DNA of 15,871 nucleotides from JAWXTP01 sp044433415. GTDB taxonomy: Bacteria; Bacteroidota; Bacteroidia; Bacteroidales; Rikenellaceae. The notes under the pieces were generated by a model. It was not told the DNA's origin and did no database searches. It was given only the letters and a program-made list of their open reading frames with translations. This document shows positions 8,606-15,433 of the stretch, in pieces. Both the position numbers and the translations under genes were made by a program. Location of the stretch: NCBI GenBank assembly GCA_044433415.1, contig JAWXTP010000064.1, positions 1 to 15,871 of the forward strand. The letters run 5' to 3'. Position 1 is the stretch's first letter. Every line of letters begins with the position of its first letter.

Positions 8606-8613
8606 CAAAGATA
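8606..8613 (-). promoter_or_regulatory. -7 box for the araC-type gene
   Basis: On the minus strand this reads TATCTTTG, an exact TAnnTTTG match 29 nt before the ATG at 8576, giving a leader of roughly 20 nt. No convincing -33 TTTG is seen at the right distance, so an activator or autoregulation may be involved. Confidence 0.4.
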
Positions 8614-8712
8614 CATAAATTTTTCGACTTTTAGAACATTATACTCATAAAATAGATAGGTTCTTTTCAATATAATCTCATTATCTTTGTATTTTATTAT
8701 TTAAACGTAAAA

Positions 8713-8734
8713 TCACACATTTTCTACTGTGTGA
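8713..8734. repeat. Inverted repeat, candidate operator
   Basis: TCACACA at 8713-8719 and its exact complement TGTGTGA at 8728-8734 are separated by 8 nt. It lies between the regulator promoter and the efflux start. It could bind a dimeric regulator or form a small hairpin; AraC proteins more often use direct repeats, so the link to this regulator is only positional. Confidence 0.35.
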
Positions 8735-8813
8735 CACAACAAAAAGACACCTCAACTCGTTTTATTTTTACGCGTTGGTGTATAATGGTAGGATATTATA
8801 TATATCTTTGTAC

Positions 8814-8967
8814 TAAAGGGAACTTCTAAAAATTGGATTTTAACGCTTTTAGATTTATAAATTTCATCTTTGAATTTTTACAAATACGCCGTGGGAACCA
8901 CCACGCCTGTATTTATAAAAATCCAAATCTAAAATCGAATAAAACCAATTATTAGAACTCCCCTAAA
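8814..8967. mobile_element. 146-bp palindromic MITE-like element with TAAA flanks
   Basis: The body 8818-8963 is a long imperfect palindrome. The left end begins GGGAACTTCTAAAAATTGG; the right end read in reverse begins GGGGAGTTCTAATAATTGG, and about 31 of the first 39 positions match between arms. The arms converge on a central hairpin (ACGCCGTGG against CCACGCC, near 8885-8912). Identical TAAA tetramers flank it (8814-8817 and 8964-8967), as expected for a 4-bp target duplication. There is no coding capacity, so movement would need a transposase elsewhere. It separates the predicted efflux -7 box from the adaptor gene and would be transcribed as a long 5'-UTR hairpin. Confidence 0.65.
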
Positions 8968-9006
8968 AGAAAAGGAAAACAAATATAAAATATTAGAAAA
9001 TTTAGA

Positions 9007-10107
9007 ATGAAAAAATCAAATTTAGCAATTACAGCTTTATTTGCAACACTGGTTGTTGCAACAAGTTGTAAAGGTACAGAAGAACATGTACAAGAAGCTG
9101 CAACTTACAAACTACTAACTATTAGCAATAGTGATATTTCTTTGTCAAGTAGCTATTCGGCAGCTATTAGAGGTAAGCAAGACATTGATATTCTTCCTCA
9201 GGTTGGAGGTTACCTATCTCAAATCAAAGTTATGGAAGGTGACAAAGTAAAAAAAGGTGATGTTCTTTTCGTGATAGAGCAAGCTCCTTATAAAGCAGCT
9301 TACGAAGCGGCAAAAGCAACTGTTAAAGTGGCAAAAGCAGGTGTTGCAACAGCTCAACTAAACTATGACAACTCTCTACTTCTTAACAAAAAGAAAATCA
9401 CATCAGATGCTGAACTTCAATCTTTTGAAAATGCTCTTACTTGAGCTTTAGCGCTAGTAAGCCTTGCTAAAGCTCAGGAGTTAAGTGCTAAAGTTAACCT
9501 TGACTTCACGGTAATTAAAAGCCCTTCAAATGGTGTTGTTGGCAAATTACCTTACAGACAAGGAACATTAGTATCTGCATCTCTACCTCAAGCACTTACT
9601 ACAGTGTCTGACAACTCAGAAATGTACGTGTACTTCTCTATGAACGAAAAACAGGTGCTTGACCTTGTAGATGAATATGGTGCACTTGACAGTGTTATAG
9701 TACACATGCCTGAGATAGAATTACAACTAATAAACGGTACTACTTACGCTGAAAAAGGTAAACTTGAAAGTATTAGTGGTGTTATAGATAATACTACAGG
9801 TGCTGTAAGTATGAGAGCTGTTTTCCCTAACGCGCAACAACGTCTAATTAGTGGTGGTGCTGGTAATGTTATCATACCTAAAACATACAATTCTACTATT
9901 GTAATTCCTAAATCTGCAACTATTGAAATTCAAAACAAAACTTTTGCATATAAAATTGTTGATGGTGTAACAAAATCTACACCTATAGAAATTGCGTCGT
10001 CATCGAATAGTAGTGAATATATAGTAAACAGTGGTCTTTCAGTTGGTGATATCATCGTTGCTGAGGGTGCAGGTTTAGTACGTGAAGGTACACCTATAAA
10101 ACAATAA
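9007..10107 (+). pseudogene. RND efflux periplasmic adaptor (MFP), interrupted by in-frame TGA
   Basis: Adaptor of the AcrA/MexA type that would link the inner-membrane pump to the outer-membrane channel. The N-terminus is a lipoprotein signal with lipobox ATSC (Cys21). The biotinyl-lipoyl half-motif QVGGYLSQIKVMEGDKVKKGDVLF lies at about 61-85, then the helical hairpin, the second lipoyl half FTVIKSPSNGVVG, the beta-barrel MYVYFSMNEKQ and the membrane-proximal domain ending EGTPIKQ. Codon 146 (9442-9444) is TGA; the same frame then runs open to TAA at 10105-10107 with no other lesion. Normal termination leaves a 145-residue stub lacking half the hairpin, which cannot be a working adaptor. 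A recent nonsense mutation is simplest; read-through or a sequencing error is possible. The RND gene follows after 31 nt. Confidence 0.88.
9440..9478 (+). other. Stem-loop formed by the in-frame TGA
   Basis: TGAGCTTTAGC (9442-9452), starting with the stop codon itself, is the exact reverse complement of GCTAAAGCTCA (9466-9476). A U-G and a C-G pair extend the stem to 9440/9478. The 13-nt loop can form GCT/AGC (9453-9455/9460-9462) with apical AGTA, leaving a CTT bulge. The position resembles recoding hairpins that lie at or just after UGA. Bacterial SECIS features (bulged U on the 5' side, conserved apical G) are not clearly met. Function is unproven. Confidence 0.45.
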
Positions 10108-10138
10108 AACGTTAATAAACAGACAAAGGAGTATAATA

Positions 10139-13100
10139 ATGAATATAAAAACTTTTATAGATCGTCCAATATTTTCGATAGGTATATCAATATTTATCGT
10201 AATATTTGGCCTTATCTCATTGGTTTCGCTACCTATTGAACAGTATCCTAATATTGCACCTCCAGCAGTAAAAGTTTCAACATCATATCCAGGTGCGAGT
10301 GCCGATGCAATACAAAATAGTGTTATCGCACCTCTTGAAGAAGCTATCAATGGTGTAGAAAATATGATGTACATGACTTCATCTGCTAGTAATAGCGGTG
10401 ATGTGGAAATTACTGTATATTTCAACCAAGGTACTAATGCCGATATGGCCGCTGTAAACGTACAAAATAGAGTATCCATAGGTTCGGGAACTCTTCCTGC
10501 CGAAGTTACTCAAATCGGTGTAACAACACAGAAAGAACAACCAGGTACTTTACGTTTAGTAGCTCTTGTTAGCCCTAACGGCACTTATGACGAGAACTTC
10601 CTTTCTAACTACATGTCCATCAACATACGCCCTGAAATACAACGTATTCAAGGTGTTGCTGCTGTTACTGTTTTTGGTTCTGATTACAGCGTACGTATAT
10701 GGTTAGACCCTAAGGTTATGAATCAATATAAACTTATGCCTTCAGATATATCTGCTGTATTAGCTGAGCAAAATATAGAAATTGCTACTGGCACATTTGG
10801 TGAATATTCTGGTCAAACTTTCCAGTATACAATGAAGTATTCTGGACGTAAACAAAGTATAGAAGAATTTGAGGAGCTTGTGATTCAGGCACTTCCTGAT
10901 GGTGAAGTACTACGACTTAAAGATGTTGCACGCATAGAACTAGGGCGCGATAGCTATTTCTTTAACTCGAATATTAATGGTATGAATGGTGTCCCTGCAA
11001 AGATAAACCAAACAGCAGGCTCTAATGCTACTGCTATTAACCTTAATATAGACAAACTTTTAGCTGAGCTCGAAAAACAATTACCTCCTGATATTGAGAT
11101 AATTACATTCCAAAACACAAATGACTTCCTTTTCGCATCTATTGAAGCTGTTGTCATTTCTCTTATTTTGGCAATTATTCTTGTGTTTATTGTTGTGTAT
11201 TTCTTCTTACAAGACTTCCGAGCAACACTTATTCCTACAATTTGTATCATAATCTCTCTTATCGGTACTTTTGCTTTCTTAATGGTTGCAGGTTTCTCTC
11301 TTAACTTGTTAACTCTTTTTGCTCTGGTGCTCGTAATTGGTACTGTGGTGGATAATGCTATTGTAGTAGTAGAAGCAGTGCAAGCTCGTTTTGACAGTGG
11401 CTACAAGTCACCTTATAAAGCAACTGTAGATGCTATGCAAGGTCTTATAGCTGCTCTTTTCACAACTACTTTAGTGTTTATGGCTGTATTTATCCCTGTG
11501 TCATTCATGGGCGGTACTACAGGAGTATTCTACACTCAGTTTGGTCTAACAATGGCAGTAGCTGTAGGTATTTCTTTTATTAATTCACTTACTCTTTCTC
11601 CTGCTCTTTGTGCTATATTACTTAAACCTAATCCTGAAGAAGGAGAAGGTAGTAAAGTCGCTGCACGCGTGCGTAAAGCATATAACACTAGTTATAATGC
11701 TATGCTTAAGCGCTATACTAAAGGAGCTATGTTCTTTATACGTCGTAAAATTTTAGTTTCTTTTGTTATCCTAGCTAGCTTAGCGCTTTTAGGTTATATG
11801 ATGGCAACTACCAAACAAGGTTTCGTGCCTAACGAAGATACTGCTATGTTATACATAGATGTTTCTACATCGCAAGGTATGACAAGTGACGAAACTGAGA
11901 AATCTGTAAACGAAGTATTTGAAGCTATAAAAGATATACCTGAATTTAAGGTGTGTGCTCGTGTAGCAGGTTTTGGTTTAATTTCTGGCCGATCAAGTAA
12001 TGCAGCTACTTTCTTTATTAACCTAAAACACTGGGACGAAAGACCTGAGGCTGAAAATTCTGTAGAAGCTGTAATGGCTGAGATATATGCTCGTACAGCA
12101 CACATCAAAACGGCTCGTCTGTTTGTTCTTGCACCAGGTATGATTCCTGGATATGGTGAAGGTGGTGGTTTTGAATTCCACACTCAAAATAAACTAGGTA
12201 GCGATATTCAAGAATTTTACGCTGTTACACAAGACTATTTAGCTAAACTTAACGCTAGACCAGAAATCGCTATGGCCTACAGTAGTTACAACATTAGCTA
12301 TCCTCAATATGTAGTAGATGTAGATGCTGTAAAATGTAAAAGAGCTGGCGTTTCACCTAAAGAGGTGCTTTCTGTTATCAGTGGATATTATGGTAGCCTT
12401 TATGCATCTAACTTTAACCGTTTCTCAAAAGTTTATCGTGTTATGATACAAGCAGAAGATTCTGCTCGTAAAGACTTAAGCACACTAGATGATGTATACG
12501 TACGTATAGGAACAGAAATGGCTCCTGTATCACAATTTGTAACTCTTACAAAAGTATATGACCCTGTAGAACTTAACCGTTTTAACATGTACCCAAGTAT
12601 AGGTGTGAATGGTGCTATTGCTCCTGGATATAGTTCGGGTGATGCTATTAACGCTATTAAAGAAGTTGCAGATGAAATGCCTCGTGGTTATGGTATAGAC
12701 TTTAGTGGTATGACTCGTGAAGAAGAACAAGGTGGAGATACTACAATGATAGTATTTGCTATCTGTTTTATGTTTATCTTTGTGCTTATGAGCATGTTAT
12801 ACGAAAGCTACTTTATTCCTTTAGCTGTAATACTTTCTGTACCTTTTGGTCTGCTAGGTAGTTTCTTATTTGCTAAAATGATGGGACTTGAAAATAATAT
12901 TTACCTTCAAGTAGGTCTTATCATGCTTATTGGTCTTCTTTCGAAAACAGCCATCCTATTAACAGAATATGCTACTCAGTGTCGTAACAGTGGTATGAGT
13001 ATTAAGCAATCAGCCTTCTTCTCAGCTAAGGTTCGTATGCGTCCTATTCTTATGACTGCGTTAACTATGATTTTTGGTATGATTCCTTTGATGTTTGCTA

Positions 13101-13342
13101 GTGGTGTAGGTGCTAACGGTAACAGAACTATCGGATCAGGTGCTGTAGGTGGTATGATTATCGGTACTCTAGCTTTATTATTTATCGTTCCTGCATTATT
13201 TGTGATTTTCCAAACTATCCAAGAGAAGTTTAAACCTATCACAGAATTTAATGACCCTACAGACCCTATGATTATAGCTGAAATTAAAGCCGTAGAGGAA
13301 TATACTAAACAAAAACAACTAAAAAAACAAGAACAAAAATAA
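10139..13342 (+). CDS. RND efflux transporter permease, AcrB/HAE1-like
   Basis: Proton-driven inner-membrane pump, expected as a trimer working with the adaptor and outer-membrane channel. The 1067-residue protein has the typical start MNIKTFIDRPIFSIGISIFI, two large periplasmic loops (about 35-335 and 560-870) and two six-helix blocks. Proton-relay positions aligned to AcrB: D405 (D407), N406 in place of D408, K936 (K940), R966 (R971), T973 (T978). The Asp-to-Asn change (GAT AAT at 11351-11356) stands out because D408N abolishes transport in AcrB, though VDN occurs naturally in some RND lineages. A clear Shine-Dalgarno AAAGGAG (10125-10131) sits 7 nt before the ATG, unusual among its neighbours. 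The stop overlaps the next start by one base (TAATG). Confidence 0.95.
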   Translation: MNIKTFIDRPIFSIGISIFIVIFGLISLVSLPIEQYPNIAPPAVKVSTSYPGASADAIQNSVIAPLEEAINGVENMMYMTSSASNSGDVEITVYFNQGTNADMAAVNVQNRVSIGSGTLPAEVTQIGVTTQKEQPGTLRLVALVSPNGTYDENFLSNYMSINIRPEIQRIQGVAAVTVFGSDYSVRIWLDPKVMNQYKLMPSDISAVLAEQNIEIATGTFGEYSGQTFQYTMKYSGRKQSIEEFEELVIQALPDGEVLRLKDVARIELGRDSYFFNSNINGMNGVPAKINQTAGSNATAINLNIDKLLAELEKQLPPDIEIITFQNTNDFLFASIEAVVISLILAIILVFIVVYFFLQDFRATLIPTICIIISLIGTFAFLMVAGFSLNLLTLFALVLVIGTVVDNAIVVVEAVQARFDSGYKSPYKATVDAMQGLIAALFTTTLVFMAVFIPVSFMGGTTGVFYTQFGLTMAVAVGISFINSLTLSPALCAILLKPNPEEGEGSKVAARVRKAYNTSYNAMLKRYTKGAMFFIRRKILVSFVILASLALLGYMMATTKQGFVPNEDTAMLYIDVSTSQGMTSDETEKSVNEVFEAIKDIPEFKVCARVAGFGLISGRSSNAATFFINLKHWDERPEAENSVEAVMAEIYARTAHIKTARLFVLAPGMIPGYGEGGGFEFHTQNKLGSDIQEFYAVTQDYLAKLNARPEIAMAYSSYNISYPQYVVDVDAVKCKRAGVSPKEVLSVISGYYGSLYASNFNRFSKVYRVMIQAEDSARKDLSTLDDVYVRIGTEMAPVSQFVTLTKVYDPVELNRFNMYPSIGVNGAIAPGYSSGDAINAIKEVADEMPRGYGIDFSGMTREEEQGGDTTMIVFAICFMFIFVLMSMLYESYFIPLAVILSVPFGLLGSFLFAKMMGLENNIYLQVGLIMLIGLLSKTAILLTEYATQCRNSGMSIKQSAFFSAKVRMRPILMTALTMIFGMIPLMFASGVGANGNRTIGSGAVGGMIIGTLALLFIVPALFVIFQTIQEKFKPITEFNDPTDPMIIAEIKAVEEYTKQKQLKKQEQK

Positions 13343-14697
13343 TGAGAAGTATAAAATATATTATAATTGCAGCTATCTCCTTTAGCATAAGCAGTTGTGG
13401 GTTATATACTAAGTATCAATCTCCTGAGATTGATACTGAAGACCTAGCTGGTGCAAGTGTTGATTTACCTGACTCAGCATTAGTAGCCCTACCTGCATGG
13501 TCGGAATATTTCACAGATGCTAAACTAAAAGAGTATATAACTATAGCATTGGAGTCTAATAGCGACCTTCAAGTAACAAGACTAAATATAGATCAAGCTG
13601 AACGTGGACTAAAAAATGCTAAGTTAGCTTACCTGCCTTCTATAGCTATTTCTGCTGAAGGCTCAGCTTATTCTGTAGCAGGTAGTACACTAAAAACTTA
13701 TAACTTCCCTCTTAGTGCTAGTTGGGAATTAGATCTTTTTGGTCGTAAATACAACACTAAACATCAAGCTATCTCTGTTGTTGCACAAACACGAGAGCAA
13801 GTTCGTTTGGTAGAAACTCAACTTATAACAGCTGTAGCGACAAACTACTATGCTCTTATATTAGCTGATGAGCAGCTTCGTATTTCAAATAATAGTTTAT
13901 CTATAATACGCGAAACATTAAGCGCTCAAGAAAGCCTTAAAGAGGTAGGTATGCAAAGTCAACTTTCTATAGAGCAAACAACAGCTAGCATGAAAAGTTT
14001 TGAACTTACTATTAAAGATATAGAAAAAAATATCTCTCTATTAGAAAATAGTCTATGTTTATTACTTAACCGCACTCCTCAGCACTTAGAGCGCAATAAT
14101 GCTATAACCTACTCTACTCCTGTAAAAGAAAGTATTTCTTTACAAGCTCTTTCTAATAGACCAGATGTACGCTATTCAGAAATGCTTCTTTCTCAAAGTT
14201 TCTATGGAGTATCTTATGCACGTTCTTCTTTGTACCCTTCTATCAGCCTTTCGGGAAGTATAGGTTGGACTAACTACGCTAGTGCTATACTTGATCCTGC
14301 GGATTGGGTGTTATCTGCATTAGGTTCTGTAACTCAGCCATTATTTATGGCAAATGTTAACCGCGCAAACCTTGAAAATGCTAAGGACAGATATGAACAA
14401 CAACTTATTATGTTCGAAAAAAGTTTATTAACAGCAGGTAAAGAAGTAAACGATGCTCTTATCGAAATAGAAACTTCACAGAAGAAAGAAATTATTAGCG
14501 AAGAACAAGTTTCGAGATTAGAATCAGCAGTATCTATTTCACGTGACCTTATGAATAGCGGTAGAGTAACTTACTTAGATATTCTTTCTGCTCAAAATAG
14601 CTACCTTGCAGCACAATTAGACTACACGTCTATTCGCTATGCAAACGCTATTGCTCAAATCAACTTGTATAAAGCATTGGGCGGTGGCTCTAACTAA
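13342..14697 (+). CDS. TolC-like outer-membrane efflux lipoprotein (OMF, NodT family)
   Basis: Outer-membrane channel component of the RND pump. The 451-residue protein begins with a lipoprotein signal whose lipobox ISSC gives Cys19. Two OEP-type repeats follow: the first includes NSDLQVTRLNIDQAERGLKNAKLAYLPSI and SASWELDLFGR, the second NRPDVRYSEMLLSQSFYGVSYARSSLYPSI and GSVTQPLFMANVNRANLENAK. The conserved C-terminal NSGRVTYLDILSAQNSYLAAQLDY leads to an end typical of the family, YKALGGGSN. The ATG shares its A with the pump stop TAA, so translation is coupled. Intact, with no lesions seen. Ends in TAA; a strong terminator follows about 100 nt downstream. Confidence 0.93.
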   Translation: MRSIKYIIIAAISFSISSCGLYTKYQSPEIDTEDLAGASVDLPDSALVALPAWSEYFTDAKLKEYITIALESNSDLQVTRLNIDQAERGLKNAKLAYLPSIAISAEGSAYSVAGSTLKTYNFPLSASWELDLFGRKYNTKHQAISVVAQTREQVRLVETQLITAVATNYYALILADEQLRISNNSLSIIRETLSAQESLKEVGMQSQLSIEQTTASMKSFELTIKDIEKNISLLENSLCLLLNRTPQHLERNNAITYSTPVKESISLQALSNRPDVRYSEMLLSQSFYGVSYARSSLYPSISLSGSIGWTNYASAILDPADWVLSALGSVTQPLFMANVNRANLENAKDRYEQQLIMFEKSLLTAGKEVNDALIEIETSQKKEIISEEQVSRLESAVSISRDLMNSGRVTYLDILSAQNSYLAAQLDYTSIRYANAIAQINLYKALGGGSN

Positions 14698-14710
14698 TCT
14701 CACCTTGTAA

Positions 14711-14760
14711 TTTAGGGGAGTTCTAATAATTGGATTTTAACGTTTTAGAAGTCCCCTTTA
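14711..14760. mobile_element. 42-bp miniature relative of the 8818-8963 element
   Basis: The body 14715-14756 begins GGGGAGTTCTAATAATTGG, the same 19 bases as the right end of the 146-bp element read in reverse, then continues ATTTTAACG as in its left arm. It ends TTTTAGAAGTCCCC, an inverted copy of the terminus (11 of 12 positions). TTTA flanks both ends (14711-14714 and 14757-14760), the complement of TAAA at the first element. It looks like an internally deleted copy. The following GAATTTTACAA also resembles left-arm sequence, so a truncated longer copy is the alternative. Confidence 0.55.
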
Positions 14761-14797
14761 GTGAATTTTACAAGTTTACATTATAAAAAAAATCACC

Positions 14798-14844
14798 AAA
14801 GCTACTCTATTCTTACTAATAAGGATAGAGTAGCTTTGTTTTAT
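14798..14844 (+). terminator. Rho-independent terminator of the efflux operon
   Basis: An 18-bp stem, AAAGCTACTCTATTCTTA against TAAGGATAGAGTAGCTTT (14798-14815/14820-14837), has one G-U pair, a CTAA loop, and GTTTTAT after it. An A-run upstream (14784-14792) could let it work in both directions. It isolates the efflux genes from the susC-like gene. Confidence 0.85.
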
Positions 14845-14899
14845 ATATCTTAATTTACACTGAAATATATTTATAAAAAATACATTTTTCGCAAATTAT

Positions 14900-14930
14900 T
14901 TTGCAATTTAAAATTAATTTCATACCTTTG
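14900..14930 (+). promoter_or_regulatory. Strong Bacteroidota promoter for the susC-like gene
   Basis: TTTG at 14900-14903, a 19-nt spacer, and TACCTTTG at 14923-14930 match the TTTG/TAnnTTTG consensus exactly in sequence and spacing. This is the best promoter in the window. Predicted start is about 14937. A short inverted repeat GCAAA/TTTGC (14891-14895/14899-14903) overlaps the -33 element and might be an operator. Confidence 0.75.
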
Positions 14931-14982
14931 GGTGGAATTTTGAAACTTTTATTAAGTCTATCAAAATTTATCTATATATTGA

Positions 14983-15040
14983 TGAATATTCATAAACCAG
15001 GGGAATCTACACAACTTGAATATTCATAAATCACGGGGAA
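14983..15040 (+). repeat. Tandem direct repeats with palindromic core
   Basis: TGAATATTCATAAACCA (14983-14999) followed by GGGGAA, and TGAATATTCATAAATCA (15017-15033) followed by CGGGGAA, repeat with a 34-nt period. The core ATGAATATTCAT at 14982-14993 is a perfect 12-bp palindrome. A third GGGGAA lies at 15054-15059 without the palindrome. About 45-100 nt into the leader, these could be binding sites for a dimeric protein. Confidence 0.6.
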
Positions 15041-15203
15041 ATATTTAAAAATAGGGGAATAATAGTTCTGATTTTGAAATTCTTAAAGATTTCAATTAAA
15101 AGAATTATTAATCGCCTTTTGGAGCTATGTTTATACATCTAATTTTACATTAGATGTGAACAACTGTAATTAGTAAGTATATCTTATTATTTACATTATC
15201 TGT

Positions 15204-15305
15204 ATGTAGTGTGACTACTATTGACATAAAACTCAGTGTAATGCGTAATTTTAATTTTAGGACAAGCCTCCCTAAAATTATTTCAATTAACAGTATGCAC
15301 TACAT
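15204..15305 (+). ncRNA. Candidate RNA domain: nested stems with loop partner downstream
   Basis: The outer stem ATGTAGTG/CACTACAT (15204-15211/15298-15305) encloses a perfect 10-bp hairpin (15252-15261/15271-15280) with loop ACAAGCCTC. The segment GGACAAGCCT (15260-15269) is exactly complementary to AGGCTTGTCC at 15382-15391, allowing an 8-bp loop pseudoknot or an alternative fold. This is an untested structure prediction made by eye, and it would be a cis element rather than a separate RNA. Confidence 0.35.
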
Positions 15306-15355
15306 TGTAATTTATTAACAATAACAATATTCCCTGGGCTAGAAGAATCAAAAAA

Positions 15356-15433
15356 ATGAATGAAAGAAAACCAAATTTAGTAGGCTTGTCCCTACAAGAA
15401 ACCAAAAAACCAAAAACCAAAAACCAAAATTAA
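15356..15433 (+). CDS. Possible 25-residue leader ORF
   Basis: ATG at 15356 opens a frame of 25 codons ending in TAA (15431-15433), starting MNERKPNLVGLSLQE and then rich in Lys, Thr, Pro and Asn. It begins after the A-run AAAAAA, typical of Bacteroidota starts, and ends 122 nt before the susC-like ATG. It includes the segment complementary to the upstream hairpin loop. It may be a regulatory leader peptide or chance; the low-complexity 3' half simply reflects the CCAAAAA tract. Confidence 0.25.
   Translation: MNERKPNLVGLSLQETKKPKTKNQN
15402..15429 (+). repeat. Short CC-A(n) tandem repeat
   Basis: Four units of CC followed by 6, 5, 5 and 4 adenines. It is low-complexity, period 7-8, and could vary in copy number by slippage, changing the 3' part of the small ORF or the leader length. 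It is about 125 nt from the susC-like start, so an effect on expression is uncertain. Confidence 0.5.

Larger units (their letters stand above)
8577..8817. promoter_or_regulatory. Divergent control region between regulator and efflux operon
   Basis: AT-rich region with two plus-strand -7-like boxes, both TATCTTTG (8682-8689 and 8803-8810). Neither has a good -33 TTTG 19-20 nt upstream, consistent with activator-dependent transcription. Between them lies a perfect inverted repeat TCACACA/TGTGTGA (8713-8719/8728-8734, 8-nt spacer), the best operator candidate for the neighbouring AraC-type protein. If the second box is used, transcription starts at about 8817, immediately before the palindromic element. 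No ORF worth reporting is present. Confidence 0.45.

Noticed and set aside
9442..9444. Selenocysteine insertion at the adaptor TGA
   Set aside because: Efflux adaptors have no known redox Sec site, the residue lies in a coiled-coil hairpin, and the stem lacks clear bSECIS features. Kept only as a test alongside read-through.
9604..10107. Separate downstream gene starting at GTG 9604
   Set aside because: It is the in-frame continuation of the adaptor; homology begins upstream at 9445 and no ribosome-binding site or domain boundary supports a new start.
10075..13242. Minus-strand ORFs within the RND pump gene and similar ones inside metF, thiG and thiH
   Set aside because: They are antisense shadows of strongly supported genes and show no protein-family features.
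15125..15154. Eight-codon ORF starting ATGTTTATACATC in the susC leader
   Set aside because: Very short, no start context, and it coincides with the hairpin arms, so chance is more likely.
15402..15429. CRISPR-like array in the repeat tract
   Set aside because: Units are 6-8 nt without spacers; it is only a low-complexity CC-A(n) run.
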